Shown: positions 18,571 to 27,941, counted from the first letter of the stretch. The stretch: DNA of 64,000 nucleotides from Xanthobacteraceae bacterium (GCA_022844205.1 JALHMF010000006.1:69501-133500), one strand, 5' to 3'. A program made the numbers and translations. The notes: generated by a model not told the origin, from the letters alone.

Positions 18571-18897
18571 ATGGCATGGGTGAGCCTGTTCATTGCCGGA
18601 CTGTTCGAGATCGCCTGGGCGATCGGACTTAAATATACCGAAGGATTTTCAAGGCTCTGGCCAAGCCTCGGCACGGCCGGGGCGATGCTGCTGAGCATCC
18701 TGTTTCTTGAATATTCGCTCCGCACGCTACCGGTCGGCACCGCCTACGCGATCTGGGTCGGTATCGGCGCGGTGGGAACCGCGATCCTCGGCATGGTGCT
18801 CTTCGGCGAATCGCGCGAACCACTGCGACTCGCCTGCCTCGCGCTGATCGTGGCCGGTGTTATCGGTCTGAAATTCGTGACACCCGCCGCTTCGTGA
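18571..18897 (+). CDS. gdx: Guanidinium exporter Gdx (SugE), SMR family
   Basis: A 108-residue, four-helix small multidrug resistance protein. The central glutamate is Glu13 in [14 protein letters not shown], the Gdx/SugE signature that separates guanidinium exporters from EmrE-type drug pumps; the motif [16 protein letters not shown] is also present. It works as a dual-topology dimer in the inner membrane, swapping guanidinium for protons. The ATG at 18571 has AAGGAGAG upstream. The upstream guanidine-II-like element suggests translation is switched on by guanidine. tRNA-Val ends just before that element, so read-through from the tRNA promoter may supply the transcript. Confidence 0.93.
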   Translation: MAWVSLFIAGLFEIAWAIGLKYTEGFSRLWPSLGTAGAMLLSILFLEYSLRTLPVGTAYAIWVGIGAVGTAILGMVLFGESREPLRLACLALIVAGVIGLKFVTPAAS

Positions 18898-18956
18898 CCG
18901 CTATTTGACTTCGCGGGCTCGAAACGCAATAAACCCCGCCGAAACGAGATAAACCC

Positions 18957-19082
18957 ATGAAAATCCGCAACTCGCTCCGTTCGCTCCGTGGCCGCCATCG
19001 CGACAACCGTCTGGTTCGCCGCAAGGGCCGCGTTTACGTGATCAACAAGACCCAGCGCCGCTTCAAGGCACGCCAGGGCTGA
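18957..19082 (+). CDS. rpmJ: 50S ribosomal protein L36, 41-residue form
   Basis: A 41-residue, highly basic protein starting [20 protein letters not shown] and ending KARQG. This is the longer, cysteine-free L36 form common in proteobacteria outside the main ribosomal operon; it lacks the zinc-binding cysteines of the 37-38 residue form. It is part of the large ribosomal subunit near the peptidyl-transferase centre. Because it is so short it is easily missed, but the sequence is almost identical to known L36 proteins. It stands alone between gdx and a TPR gene. Confidence 0.97.
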   Translation: MKIRNSLRSLRGRHRDNRLVRRKGRVYVINKTQRRFKARQG

Positions 19083-19173
19083 TCTCTCCTGACACCCCTC
19101 CGGGGTCACGTTCGCGAACACTGCCGCAATCTCGCCGTTTGACTGGGCTGTCCTGCGGCCTAGAATCTTGACC

Positions 19174-19815
19174 ATGCGGTCTCGCCCAATTCTGGCTTCC
19201 TTCTTTGCTGCGGCCATCGCCTTGGCGGCGGTGCATCAGGCCGCGCAGGCGCAGTCCCCCTCCGAACCGCGCCGGGGGGCGCAGCCGCAGAAAAAAGCCG
19301 AACCCAAGCGTTCGGCTCGTCCTCGCCCGGATCAGGCGACCCAGCTCAACGCCATGTTCGAGGCGTTGAAGCTGGCACCCGACGCCCAGCTCGCCCGCCA
19401 GATCGAAAGCCGCATCGAGGCCGCATTCGCCCGCTCGGGCAGCGCCACCGGCGACCTCCTGATGACGCGTGCGAAAACGGTGATCGACGCCAAGGACTAC
19501 GACCTCTCCATCACGCTGCTTGATTCGCTGATCGAATTGCAGCCAAATTTCACCGAGGCTTACGCCCAGCGGGCGACAGCCCATTACCTGAAGAAGGACA
19601 TCGGCCGCGCGCTCGCCGATCTGCGCGTCGTGGTGGCGCGCGAACCGCGTCACTACATGGCGCTGGCTGGCCTCGGCGTGATCTTTCAGGACATCGGTGA
19701 GGAAAAGCGCGCTCTGGACGCATTCCGCCGCGCAGTCGCGGTCAATCCGCATCTCCAGGCAATTCCGGAGATCATGAAGAAACTTGAGATCAAAGTCGAA
19801 GGCCGGGACATTTAA
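19174..19815 (+). CDS. Periplasmic TPR-repeat protein
   Basis: 213 residues from ATG 19174 (a TTG at 19168 is the only other option). The signal peptide is RPILASFFAAAIALAAVHQAAQAQ. After a basic, proline-rich linker with KKAEPKRSARPRPDQ come about three tetratricopeptide units, for example AKDYDLSITLLDSLIELQPNF, AYAQRATAHYLKKDIGRALAD and GEEKRALDAFRRAVAVNPH. TPR proteins scaffold protein complexes; no partner can be read from the sequence. Its last four bases overlap the 3' end of the convergent pyruvate kinase gene. Confidence 0.8.
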   Translation: MRSRPILASFFAAAIALAAVHQAAQAQSPSEPRRGAQPQKKAEPKRSARPRPDQATQLNAMFEALKLAPDAQLARQIESRIEAAFARSGSATGDLLMTRAKTVIDAKDYDLSITLLDSLIELQPNFTEAYAQRATAHYLKKDIGRALADLRVVVAREPRHYMALAGLGVIFQDIGEEKRALDAFRRAVAVNPHLQAIPEIMKKLEIKVEGRDI

Positions 19816-21254
19816 TCGGGACTGGCTTCCTCCGAGCCCGCGCCGACGAACGCAATCCGCACCATGTTGGTGGCGCCCGGTGTGCCGAGCGGCACGCCGG
19901 CCACGATGATGACGCGCTGGCCCGTCTTCGCGAATCCCTCGCGGAACGAGATACGGCAGGCGCGATCGACCATCTCGTCGATGTCGGATGCATCCTCCGT
20001 AACAACGCAATGCACGCCCCAGACGAGGGCCAGCCGCCGCGCGGTATGGACGCTGGGCGAAAGCGCGATAATGGGGTTCTTCGGCCGTTCGCGCGCGACG
20101 CGCAGGCCGGTGGCGCCTGAGCTTGTCAGGCAGAGGATCGCGGCGAGATCGAGCGTCTCCGCGATCTGCCATGCGGCGGAAGCGATTGCGTCAGCGCCGG
20201 TCGCTTCCGGCGCCTGATGCTGCGCCTTGATGATCGAGTGGTAGGTCGGATCGCGTTCGACCGCTTCGGCGATGCGGCTCATGGTTTCGACCGCTTCAAC
20301 CGGGAAATTGCCGGCGGCCGACTCCGCTGACAGCATGATGGCGTCGGCGCCCTCGAAAATCGCGGTCGCAACGTCGGAGACTTCGGCACGCGTTGGCACC
20401 GGCGAATTGATCATCGACTCCAGCATCTGTGTGGCCACGACGACCGGCTTGCCGGCACGCCGTGCGCCCCGCGTCATTTGTTTTTGCACGCCGGGCACTT
20501 CTTCCAGCGGCAGTTCAACACCGAGATCGCCGCGGGCGACCATCAGGGAATCGGACTGTTCGAGGATTTCGGAAAGCCGCTTTACGGCCTGCGGCTTTTC
20601 GATCTTGGCCATGATCGCGGCGCGGCCGCGCGCGATCTTCTTGGCATCGGCCACGTCCTCGGGACGCTGAATGAAGGAGAGCGCGATCCAGTCAATGCCC
20701 GTCTCAAGGGCCGCTTCCAGATCGGAGCGATCCTTCACCGTGAGCGCGGAGACGGTGATCGTTGAATCGGGAAGGCTGACACCCTTGCGGTCGGAAACGG
20801 TACCCGCGACTTCGACGCGGGTCAGAGCGCGCTTCGGCGTTGCATCGGTGACGATCAGGCGCACCTTGCCGTCGTTGATGAGCAGCCGGTGACCTACTTC
20901 GAGTGCCGCGAGAATTTCCGGATGGGGAAGATGCACGCGCGTCTTGTCGCCGGGCGTCTTGTCGGAATCGAGAATGAACATGTCGCCGACCTTCAATTCG
21001 GCACTGCCCTTCTCGAACTTGTCGAGCCGCAATTTTGGACCCTGCAGATCGACCAGAATGCCGATCGGACGGCTGTGCTTGCTCTCCACCGAACGGATCA
21101 TCTCCACATAGGCACGCATGGCGTCATGCGACGTGTGGCTCATGTTGATCCGGAAGACGTCCGCGCCGGCGAGGAACAGCTTCTCGATCATCGCCTCGTC
21201 GGAAGATGCCGGCCCGAGCGTCGCGACGATCTTGGTGCGGCGCTGCCTTCTCAT
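19812..21254 (-). CDS. pyk: Pyruvate kinase
   Basis: 480 residues, full length for the enzyme that turns phosphoenolpyruvate and ADP into pyruvate and ATP. It opens with RRTKIVATLGPASS, has the metal/substrate regions VFRINMSHTSH and VDLQGPKLRL, the signature around the catalytic lysine IMAKIEKPQAV, and MVARGDLGVELP. The alpha/beta C-terminal regulatory domain follows TGADAIASAAWQIAE. Upstream on the same strand are a DUF1036 gene (1 bp away) and a glycerate kinase gene, so glycerate carbon could be fed through 2-phosphoglycerate and PEP to this enzyme. Confidence 0.97.
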   Translation of the reverse strand: MRRQRRTKIVATLGPASSDEAMIEKLFLAGADVFRINMSHTSHDAMRAYVEMIRSVESKHSRPIGILVDLQGPKLRLDKFEKGSAELKVGDMFILDSDKTPGDKTRVHLPHPEILAALEVGHRLLINDGKVRLIVTDATPKRALTRVEVAGTVSDRKGVSLPDSTITVSALTVKDRSDLEAALETGIDWIALSFIQRPEDVADAKKIARGRAAIMAKIEKPQAVKRLSEILEQSDSLMVARGDLGVELPLEEVPGVQKQMTRGARRAGKPVVVATQMLESMINSPVPTRAEVSDVATAIFEGADAIMLSAESAAGNFPVEAVETMSRIAEAVERDPTYHSIIKAQHQAPEATGADAIASAAWQIAETLDLAAILCLTSSGATGLRVARERPKNPIIALSPSVHTARRLALVWGVHCVVTEDASDIDEMVDRACRISFREGFAKTGQRVIIVAGVPLGTPGATNMVRIAFVGAGSEEASPD

Positions 21255-21255
21255 G

Positions 21256-21708
21256 TCATCTTCCCTGGAAATTCGATTGAGGACGCGCGGGCGACTGGCC
21301 CTGTTCGGTCAACTGAACGGTCCAGTTTTTCTGTTCTACCGTATCGACTTCGAAAAATCCCGTCCGGTTATAGCCGCGCGCGAGGCAATCCCCAGTGCCC
21401 TTGATCGTGAATTCGCGATCGCGCGTGCACATGAAGGCCTTGCCGGACCATTCTCCGCCCTGATCGTAGTCGATCGCATAGACGTAGTAGAAGCGCGAGC
21501 CGAGCGTGCCGCGAATCAGCGTTTCGCAATTGTTGGCGGGAATATTCCACCAGCCTTCCGTCACCCAGCTCTCGCCTTCCTTGTAGCCGACGGCGATGCC
21601 GACGCGGCTGCCGGTCTGGTTGCAGACCCGGAAATCCGCATGCGCGGCCGCCGGTGCCACAAGCACCGCAGCCAGCAACAACGCACAAGCGAATTTTTCC
21701 GCCGCCAT
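21256..21708 (-). CDS. DUF1036 exported protein
   Basis: 150 residues with a signal peptide (KFACALLLAAVLVAPAAAHA). The mature part begins DFRVCNQTGSRVGIAVGYKEG and includes WVTEGWWNIPANNCETLI, the conserved core of DUF1036, plus four cysteines that could form disulphides. Function is unknown; members are predicted periplasmic. The ATG at 21708 starts the signal peptide cleanly; a TTG at 21735 is in frame. It directly precedes pyk and probably shares its transcript, a recurrent arrangement in Rhizobiales by my recall. Confidence 0.85.
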   Translation of the reverse strand: MAAEKFACALLLAAVLVAPAAAHADFRVCNQTGSRVGIAVGYKEGESWVTEGWWNIPANNCETLIRGTLGSRFYYVYAIDYDQGGEWSGKAFMCTRDREFTIKGTGDCLARGYNRTGFFEVDTVEQKNWTVQLTEQGQSPARPQSNFQGR

Positions 21709-21780
21709 ATTGGATAATCCGATCAATTCGCGCAAAGCCGTAAGCCCGCGCGATCCGGCGACATTTCCTCCAAGCCGGCC

Positions 21781-23073
21781 TCAGGTGTCAACGATCACGG
21801 CACGAAGGTCGTTGACGTTGGTGCAGGTCGGGCCGGGAGAGAGAAGGTCGCCGAGCTTCTCGAAGAAGGCCGTGGAATTGTTCTCGGCAAGAAAACGGGC
21901 AGGATCGAGGCCGAGTGCTTTTGCCCTCGACAGGGTGGTGTCATCCACGAATGCGCCCGCGGGGTCGCTGGCATCGCCCCCACCGCCGTCGGTCCCGTCG
22001 GTATCGCCCGCAACGGCGCAAATGCCGGGGGCACCGCCGAGCGACTGCGCGAGCGCCAGCGCATATTCCTGGTTTGGCCCGCCGCGGCCCTTGCCCCTGA
22101 TTGTCACTGTGAGTTCGCCGCCGGAGAGGAGGATCGCGCGCTTGCCGGCTCTTGCGAGTTCGAGCGCCTGTGCGGCGTGTTGAACGGCAACTTCCCTCGC
22201 TTCGCCTTCGACATCCGCACCGAGCAGAATCGGCTCAAGGCCAGCCGCCTTTGCCGCATTCGCCGCGGCTTGCAGCGAATCCGCCGGGCGCGAGACGATC
22301 TTGTATTCGGTGTTGGCGAAAGCCGCGTCACCTGGCTTCGGCGACTCGTTGGCTGGATTGTTGAGTGCCGCCATGATCGCGGCAGGCGCGATTACGCCGC
22401 ACTTGTTCAGGATCGCCCGCGCATCCGCGAGGGTCGAAACGTCGGGCACCGTGGGGCCGGAGCCGATCACGGAGGGGTCATCGCCCGGCACGTCGGAAAT
22501 CGCGAGGGTCAGCACGCGCGCGGGTGCGGCGATCGCCGCGAGCCTGCCGCCCTTGATGCGGGAAAGATGTTTCCGCACCGTGTTGATCTCGCCGATATGG
22601 GCGCCCGATGCGAGCAGCGCTTTGGTCAGTGCTCTCTTGTCGTCAAGGCTGATTCCGTCCGCCGGTGCGATCCAGTTCGCGGATGCGCCACCGGAAAAAA
22701 GCACGAGCACGAGATCGTCCGCCTTCGCTTCACGCGCGAGATCGAGCACGCGTTCGGTTGCCTTGATGCCGGCGAGATCCGGCACCGGATGTCCGGCCTC
22801 GATCATTTCAATGACGCGTGTGGGACGCCCATAGCCGTGGCGAGCGACAGCGATGCCCTTCATTCGGTCTGCGGGAAAATCGTGCTTGCCGAGATAAAAT
22901 TGTTCCGCGGCTTCGGCCATGCTGCCGGCGGCCTTGCCTGCGGCGAGCACAATCAGCCGCCCATCCGCCGGAGGCTGCGGAAGTGCCTGCGGCAGGCATG
23001 TGGATGGGTGTGCTGCCGCGACGGCGGCGTTGTAGATTTTCTCAAGCAGCGCGCGCGCTTCGGCGGTGTTCAT
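21781..23073 (-). CDS. Glycerate 2-kinase, MOFRL family
   Basis: 430 residues of the DUF4147/MOFRL glycerate kinase class (GckA/TtuD). It phosphorylates D-glycerate to 2-phosphoglycerate. Visible family features are VLAAGKAAGSMAEAAE near residue 43, LVLFSGGASANWIAPADG (nucleotide loop), NTVRKHLSRIKGGRLA, SDVPGDDPSVIGSGPTVPD and the C-terminal GRGGPNQEYALALAQ and AGDTDGTDG. In several bacteria such a gene (ttuD) sits with pyruvate kinase in tartrate or glycerate use, as here. The link to the D-tartrate dehydratase gene 17 kb away is inference only. Confidence 0.92.
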   Translation of the reverse strand: MNTAEARALLEKIYNAAVAAAHPSTCLPQALPQPPADGRLIVLAAGKAAGSMAEAAEQFYLGKHDFPADRMKGIAVARHGYGRPTRVIEMIEAGHPVPDLAGIKATERVLDLAREAKADDLVLVLFSGGASANWIAPADGISLDDKRALTKALLASGAHIGEINTVRKHLSRIKGGRLAAIAAPARVLTLAISDVPGDDPSVIGSGPTVPDVSTLADARAILNKCGVIAPAAIMAALNNPANESPKPGDAAFANTEYKIVSRPADSLQAAANAAKAAGLEPILLGADVEGEAREVAVQHAAQALELARAGKRAILLSGGELTVTIRGKGRGGPNQEYALALAQSLGGAPGICAVAGDTDGTDGGGGDASDPAGAFVDDTTLSRAKALGLDPARFLAENNSTAFFEKLGDLLSPGPTCTNVNDLRAVIVDT

Positions 23074-23170
23074 GTGCGGAGTTTCTCTTCGCCTATTGCG
23101 TTCGCCGGATTTCGCGATCAGATACAGGGCTTAAGGGGCCGCAATCTGACACGAGGCGAGGACGAAAACC

Positions 23171-23473
23171 ATGCCGATGGATGACCGCACCCGGATCGAA
23201 CTCGAAGCCGCCGTCTACCGCAGGCTCGTGGAGCATCTGCGCACCCGCGCCGATGTGCAGAATATCGACATGATGAATCTCGCGGGATTCTGCCGGAACT
23301 GCCTGTCCAACTGGATGAAGGATGCGGCGGATGCGAAGGACATTCCGATGAGCAAGGACGAGAGCCGCGAGATCGTTTACGGCATGCCGTATGATGAATG
23401 GCGCAAGCTTCACCAGAAGGAAGCCAGCGCGGAACAAAAGGCCGCGTTCGAGAAATCGCACCCGAAGCACTAA
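23171..23473 (+). CDS. DUF1244 family protein
   Basis: A 100-residue soluble protein. The conserved DUF1244 core is present: AAVYRRLVEHLRTRADVQNIDMMNLAGFCRNCLSNW is continuous across about residues 13-48, with the Cys-x-x-Cys in FCRNCLS, then YGMPYDEWRKLHQKEA. Function is not known; the helical fold has been seen in structural genomics. The ATG at 23171 is used; a second in-frame ATG is at 23177. It is followed 41 bp later by the DUF2312 gene and is divergent from glycerate kinase. Confidence 0.88.
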   Translation: MPMDDRTRIELEAAVYRRLVEHLRTRADVQNIDMMNLAGFCRNCLSNWMKDAADAKDIPMSKDESREIVYGMPYDEWRKLHQKEASAEQKAAFEKSHPKH

Positions 23474-23514
23474 TCACATTACAATCATCAATCAGAACGC
23501 CGCGGGAGAGAGCG

Positions 23515-23760
23515 ATGGCGGAGGGCGCCAATTTCGCGAAGGGACAGCTGAGGTCCCTGGTCGAACGGATCGAAAAACTGGAAGAAGAAAAGAAGGCGCT
23601 GTCGGAAGATATTCGCGAAGTCTATTCGGAGGCGAAATCCGCGGGCTTCGACGTGAAGGCGTTGCGCGTCGTTGTCCGCCTGCGCGGGCAGGACAAGGAA
23701 GACCGGGTGGAGCACGAGGCGCTCGTCGATCTTTACCGGGACGCGTTGGGGATCGGGTGA
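23515..23760 (+). CDS. DUF2312 (GapR-like) protein
   Basis: 81 residues, strongly helical: FAKGQLRSLVERIEKLEEEKKAL is a coiled coil and SEDIREVYSEAKSAGFDVKALRVVVRLR is the DUF2312 core. The best-known member, Caulobacter GapR, binds overtwisted AT-rich DNA ahead of forks and RNA polymerase and helps chromosome replication, so a nucleoid-associated role is likely. The ATG at 23515 has GGGAGAG upstream; the frame is open further 5' but that part overlaps DUF1244 and is not protein-like. Confidence 0.9.
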   Translation: MAEGANFAKGQLRSLVERIEKLEEEKKALSEDIREVYSEAKSAGFDVKALRVVVRLRGQDKEDRVEHEALVDLYRDALGIG

Positions 23761-23767
23761 AATATTC

Positions 23768-23896
23768 GTCACCCTGAGGTGCGAGCGTAGCGAGCCTCGA
23801 AGGGTGACCGTCACGGCCGTTCATCCTTCGAGGCCCGCGCAATCATAGAAGCGCAAGTCGGCACTAGCTGACTTGCGCGGGCACCTCAGGATGACG
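23768..23896. repeat. Palindromic repeat of the CCTGAGGTGCGAGCG type
   Basis: Starts GTCACCCTGAGGTGCGAGCG and ends CACCTCAGGATGACG, with inner arms CCTCGAAGGGTGA and ATCCTTCGAGG. It lies between the convergent DUF2312 and DUF882 genes. Other copies are at 35686-35795 and 44753-44853. Confidence 0.85.
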
Positions 23897-23922
23897 GATT
23901 AGAGTTTAAGGTAATCGGTTGA

Positions 23923-25464
23923 TCAGTTCGTGCGGCTGGCGATGCCGCCCATGATGCCGCCGCCGCGGTCGAAGGCGACGACGCGAAGTGCGACAACAGC
24001 CGGACCGGAGAAGCCGACCGAAGCGGGAGCCGTGATCGAGTCTTCACCGAACTGAATACGAAGTGCCGTGCGCACCGGCTCGACGAGGCTGCGCACGCTC
24101 ACGACATCAGGATGATGAAGTTCGGCGGTGTTCTGCACGCTGTTCGAATGAATGAGCTTGGCGGGGGGGCGGGCCGCATCCGCATAGGGTGTGTAGGCAA
24201 CCTGCATCGTGCGGCTTGCTGCGGCCTGTGACGGCGCTGGGGCCGGTGCTGGTGCAGGGCGCGGAGCCGGCATCACCGGCGCCAGCGAAGCTATTTCCAC
24301 CGGCTGCGGTTTTGGCTGCGGGGCGGCTTGCGGCTGTGGCTGCGGGCGCGGATCGGCGGGTGTCAGGCGCGCTTCCGGTTCGTAACGGAGTGCGAGCCGC
24401 TGATGCGCGAGCGGGATCGGGCCGAACTGGGAGCCGGGACGATCTTCCGGATCGGCATAGGCGAGAACCTGGGTCTGCTCGCGCGGAGCCTGCGGTTCGC
24501 GATGGAGCGAAGCGGTGATATCGCCGAGCCCGGCCGGGCGGGCAAGCGGCATGGCGGGCGCCGTCGGCTGAGGTGCCGGCTGCTGCGGCGGAAGCGCGGC
24601 CACGACCATCGGTTTCGCCGCAGGGGCAGCGATCTCGCGGCTTGAATGGACCTGCGAGGTGGCGACCGGCGCGGAAGCCATGCGGGGACGGGAGGAGAGG
24701 CGGGGAGAATCTTCCTCGCCTTCGCTGTCGCCCAATGAGGCCAGCGCCACGGCGCCCGGCCGGTCTCCGCGCGCCTCGATCTCGGCTTTCGCCAGCATGA
24801 AGCCCTTCATCTGGCGGCCGTCGGAGGGAATGTGAACCGTTTTGCCGTCGGGGAAGATGCGGGCGAGGTGGTCCGGCGTCACGCGCGGCCAGTGGCGCAC
24901 GCCGCCGGTGTCAACGTGGATGAACGGTGAGCCGGAGGTCGGGTAGAAGCCGACGCCGCCGCGCTGCAGGCGCATGCCCATCTCGCGCAAGTCGGAGAGT
25001 TCGACGCCCGGAATGTAGAAATCGATGGCCTTGCCCGACATGTGCTGGCTGAAGCGGGCCACCCCCCGGCCGCGGGCGCGCAGCATCGAGTTCGTCTGCG
25101 GCGAGCGGTAGGCGGAGATAATGGTGATCGGGCCGTTCGCCCGGACGTGGCGGTGGACTTCCCACAACAGATCGAAGAGGTGCGGATCCATGTTGGTGAC
25201 GTCGTCGTTGCGCCAGTCCCGCAGGAAATTGTTGAGCTGCTTCAGCGAGCCCTCGTCATACTTGCCGTTCTTCTTGAAGGTGACCGTCAGGCGTTCGTCG
25301 GTATGGATGTGATGGAAATCGAGGGTGCGGGTGTCACCGTTGGCCACGAGGCTTTGCAGGTTTCCGGAGGCCACGCATACCAAAAGCGCGGCCGCGCCTG
25401 CGGTCGCCAGCGGACGCAAAGCACTGGAGCCGAGAAACAATCGTGCGAGGCCGGAAGATGCCAC
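23923..25464 (-). CDS. DUF882 / YcbK-like M15 peptidase-fold wall protein
   Basis: 513 residues: a hydrophobic export segment (about 15-35), then a 150-residue M15-type zinc-peptidase fold with the metal motif SQHMSGKAIDFYI and the later HVDTGGVRHWPRV, both intact. This is DUF882, related to E. coli MepK (YcbK), a murein endopeptidase that cuts cross-links. The C-terminal half is alanine/proline/glutamine-rich and low in structure, with no recognised domain. The next gene upstream is an L,D-transpeptidase, which makes the kind of cross-links MepK cleaves; that pairing supports a wall role. Confidence 0.85.
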   Translation of the reverse strand: MASSGLARLFLGSSALRPLATAGAAALLVCVASGNLQSLVANGDTRTLDFHHIHTDERLTVTFKKNGKYDEGSLKQLNNFLRDWRNDDVTNMDPHLFDLLWEVHRHVRANGPITIISAYRSPQTNSMLRARGRGVARFSQHMSGKAIDFYIPGVELSDLREMGMRLQRGGVGFYPTSGSPFIHVDTGGVRHWPRVTPDHLARIFPDGKTVHIPSDGRQMKGFMLAKAEIEARGDRPGAVALASLGDSEGEEDSPRLSSRPRMASAPVATSQVHSSREIAAPAAKPMVVAALPPQQPAPQPTAPAMPLARPAGLGDITASLHREPQAPREQTQVLAYADPEDRPGSQFGPIPLAHQRLALRYEPEARLTPADPRPQPQPQAAPQPKPQPVEIASLAPVMPAPRPAPAPAPAPSQAAASRTMQVAYTPYADAARPPAKLIHSNSVQNTAELHHPDVVSVRSLVEPVRTALRIQFGEDSITAPASVGFSGPAVVALRVVAFDRGGGIMGGIASRTN

Positions 25465-25739
25465 TGAAAACCCGTTCGCGTTTTTCGTTTCCGGCTAGCT
25501 TATCCGGCCGCCGGTGAATGGTGAACGCAGTCTTATCGGGTTCGGTTAACGGCACTTTACCGCGTCGTCCCCAAGCCGAGAGGTATCGGGGGATCGTGGC
25601 GAAAAGGTGCCTGGGTTCCATGCCTGCGGGCGGGGCTAACGCGGATCGTGGCCGCGAAGATGGCCGGGATTCGTAGCCAGGTTACAGGGGGCGATCCCGG
25701 ATCGCCGGTGAATGCACCGGCGCCCGGGATGACCAGTCT

Positions 25740-27824
25740 TTAGCGGAACATCCGCCGGAAAAAGTTGGCGAAGTCATTATTTCCGCCACCCAAATAGATG
25801 CCGTTCGGGAGGCGAAGTTCGTCGCGGCTGTAGGAGGCGATCCGCTTGGGAACCGCCACGTCGGCGACCTTGCGGCTGTTCTCCTTCATGATGGCGATCA
25901 TTTGCGCGTCGCGCCCGTACACGTCGTCACGGAACGCGAGCTGGCCCGTGTCATCCACGAAAGCGGACTGGTAGGTCAGATACACCGGCAGTTTCCTTGG
26001 GAAGTTGATGGTGATTTCCTGACTGCCATACATGCTGCGAATTTTGTCCTGCGTGTAACGCTCGTTCGGCAGCGCGATGCCGAGCAGCACCTCGGCATAT
26101 CTCGCGGGGTCCTGCACGCGCATGCAGCCGTGGCTGTAGGCGCGCTTGTCATGGGCGAACAGCTTCTTGTCCGGGGTGTCGTGCTGGTAGACGAGGAACT
26201 TGTTCGGGAAGTTGAAGCGGATGCGGCCGAGCGCGTTGCTCTCTCCCGGCGGCTGATAGATGCGGACGGTGCCGTCCTTGTTCTGCTCGACCTTGAGGCC
26301 GATCCGGGTCATCGCTTGGCTGTCCTGCTGAAGAGCCGGCAGATATTCCTTGGCGATGATCGACGGCGGCACGTTCCAGGTCGGGTTGACCGTAATGTGG
26401 CTCATCTCACCGACCATGATCGGTGTGGCCTGGCTCGGCTTGCCGACGACGATGCGGGTTTCCCAGACCTTCTGCTCGTCCTTCACGACGCGGAGCGAGA
26501 AGTCCGGGATGTTGACCATCACATATTGCTGCCCTAGCTCGCGCGGCACCCAGCGCCAGCGCTCCATGTTCACCATGATGGTATCGAGGCGGTTGGCGCG
26601 GACGGGGCCGTTGATGGCCTTAATGGTGCCGGCCCCGGCGACGCCGTCGGGATTGAGACCGGACTTTTTCTGGAACGCGGAGACGGCAGCGACGACTTCC
26701 TTGTCGTATTTGGTGTCGTTCTGCTCGCCGGCGACGTTCAGGCGCTTGCGCAGCAGCGGCACGCGCGGATCGTCCATGCCGAGCTTCAGCGTGGCGCCTT
26801 CTGGAATGCGCGCGACTTCGGCCTCGGCGGCCTGATTGCGCATTTCGGCGAGCTTTGCCTTCAGCGCCTTGTATTGCGGGTGTTGCGGATGGTAGCCGTC
26901 GAGCGCGCGCGAGACGTCCTGTGAAGCCGCCATCTGGGCCAGGGTCTCGGCGGGATCGGGAAGCTGCAGATCGAAATGGATGTCGCCGTCGAGGCGGCTG
27001 AAATGCATCCGGCCGGTCTGCGCGTGACGCGCATAATCGAGAATCGAGTTCGTGAATTTCAGTTCGGCTTCGGCCAGTGCGTTCACGTCCGGGGCGTTGA
27101 AGTTCGGCGCCGGATAGTCCTGCGGATACAGCGCATCGGCGCCAGCCCCTTCGAGATGCCTGATAGCGGAGGCGGCGCGTGCGGACTGCGTTCCGTTCTG
27201 GATCCAGATCGGCGCGAAGCCGCGGTCGCGGTAGAAGAGTTCGACGGCGGCGCGATCTTCCTTGCGGTCGATGATGCGCTCATAACGGCCGGACAGAATC
27301 TCGCGCAGCTTCTCGGCAATGCCGACATCGTTCGGCGGAAGGTTGGAGGCCAGCGGCGCCTTGACGAGATCCTTGCCGGTGAAGTCGGTGCGCTCGACGA
27401 TCGGCGCCGGAGCGGGTGTCGCCACGACGGTGGCCGGAGCCTGCGGGGCAGGCGGCGTGCTGGCCGACGGCGCAGTGGTGGTCGCGACCTGGACCTTTGG
27501 TTCGTTGGTGGAAACCGGCTGAATCTCAGCCAGCTTCTGGACTTCGGCCGGTTTTGCGTCCGGGAAGCGGGCGTTGGCCAACTTCTCGGCCTGCGCGATC
27601 ATCTCGGCAGTAAACTGGCCGTTCTGGGCCAGCCGGATCGGCGCGCGGGCGGTAGGCTCGCCCTGTGTCAGGGCCGACTGACCGGATTTCGCGGTCGCGA
27701 TGGCCTGGGCCTGCTGTGGCTCCGAGGTGAAGATGTAGCCTGCGAAAGCGAGGGTCAGGACCGCCACACCTGCAATCAGCTGTTTTGCCAGCCGAGCATC
27801 GGCCAGACTCTTGAGGACGTTCAT
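25740..27824 (-). CDS. L,D-transpeptidase, YcbB/LdtD-like
   Basis: 694 residues from ATG 27824 (GGGGAGGTAGGA upstream). One N-terminal membrane helix (AGVAVLTLAFAGYIF) is followed by a proline/alanine-rich linker and an YcbB-type scaffold region (ELFYRDRGFAPIWI). A PG_binding_1 domain (VAAVSAFQKKSGLNPDGVAG) and the YkuD catalytic domain follow, with its cysteine in YSHGCMRVQ (Cys567). It would form meso-DAP to meso-DAP cross-links in the periplasm. The order scaffold, PG-binding, YkuD matches the large rhizobial L,D-transpeptidases that act in polar growth. 275 bp of gene-free DNA separates it from the DUF882 gene. Confidence 0.92.
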   Translation of the reverse strand: MNVLKSLADARLAKQLIAGVAVLTLAFAGYIFTSEPQQAQAIATAKSGQSALTQGEPTARAPIRLAQNGQFTAEMIAQAEKLANARFPDAKPAEVQKLAEIQPVSTNEPKVQVATTTAPSASTPPAPQAPATVVATPAPAPIVERTDFTGKDLVKAPLASNLPPNDVGIAEKLREILSGRYERIIDRKEDRAAVELFYRDRGFAPIWIQNGTQSARAASAIRHLEGAGADALYPQDYPAPNFNAPDVNALAEAELKFTNSILDYARHAQTGRMHFSRLDGDIHFDLQLPDPAETLAQMAASQDVSRALDGYHPQHPQYKALKAKLAEMRNQAAEAEVARIPEGATLKLGMDDPRVPLLRKRLNVAGEQNDTKYDKEVVAAVSAFQKKSGLNPDGVAGAGTIKAINGPVRANRLDTIMVNMERWRWVPRELGQQYVMVNIPDFSLRVVKDEQKVWETRIVVGKPSQATPIMVGEMSHITVNPTWNVPPSIIAKEYLPALQQDSQAMTRIGLKVEQNKDGTVRIYQPPGESNALGRIRFNFPNKFLVYQHDTPDKKLFAHDKRAYSHGCMRVQDPARYAEVLLGIALPNERYTQDKIRSMYGSQEITINFPRKLPVYLTYQSAFVDDTGQLAFRDDVYGRDAQMIAIMKENSRKVADVAVPKRIASYSRDELRLPNGIYLGGGNNDFANFFRRMFR

Positions 27825-27941
27825 TCCTACCTCCCCGGCCTCGGGAAATTGCCTTGCCAATCGGTATGGGCAAGTATTGGCAGACCCTGGCGGCTCTAAT
27901 CAAGCCGCATTCCTGTTGGTTCCCCGGTCAGCGGGCAGGTG

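Noticed and set aside
22177-23184. A 335-codon plus-strand frame over the glycerate kinase gene
   Set aside because: Shadow of the kinase gene; Arg/His-rich and with no start signal.
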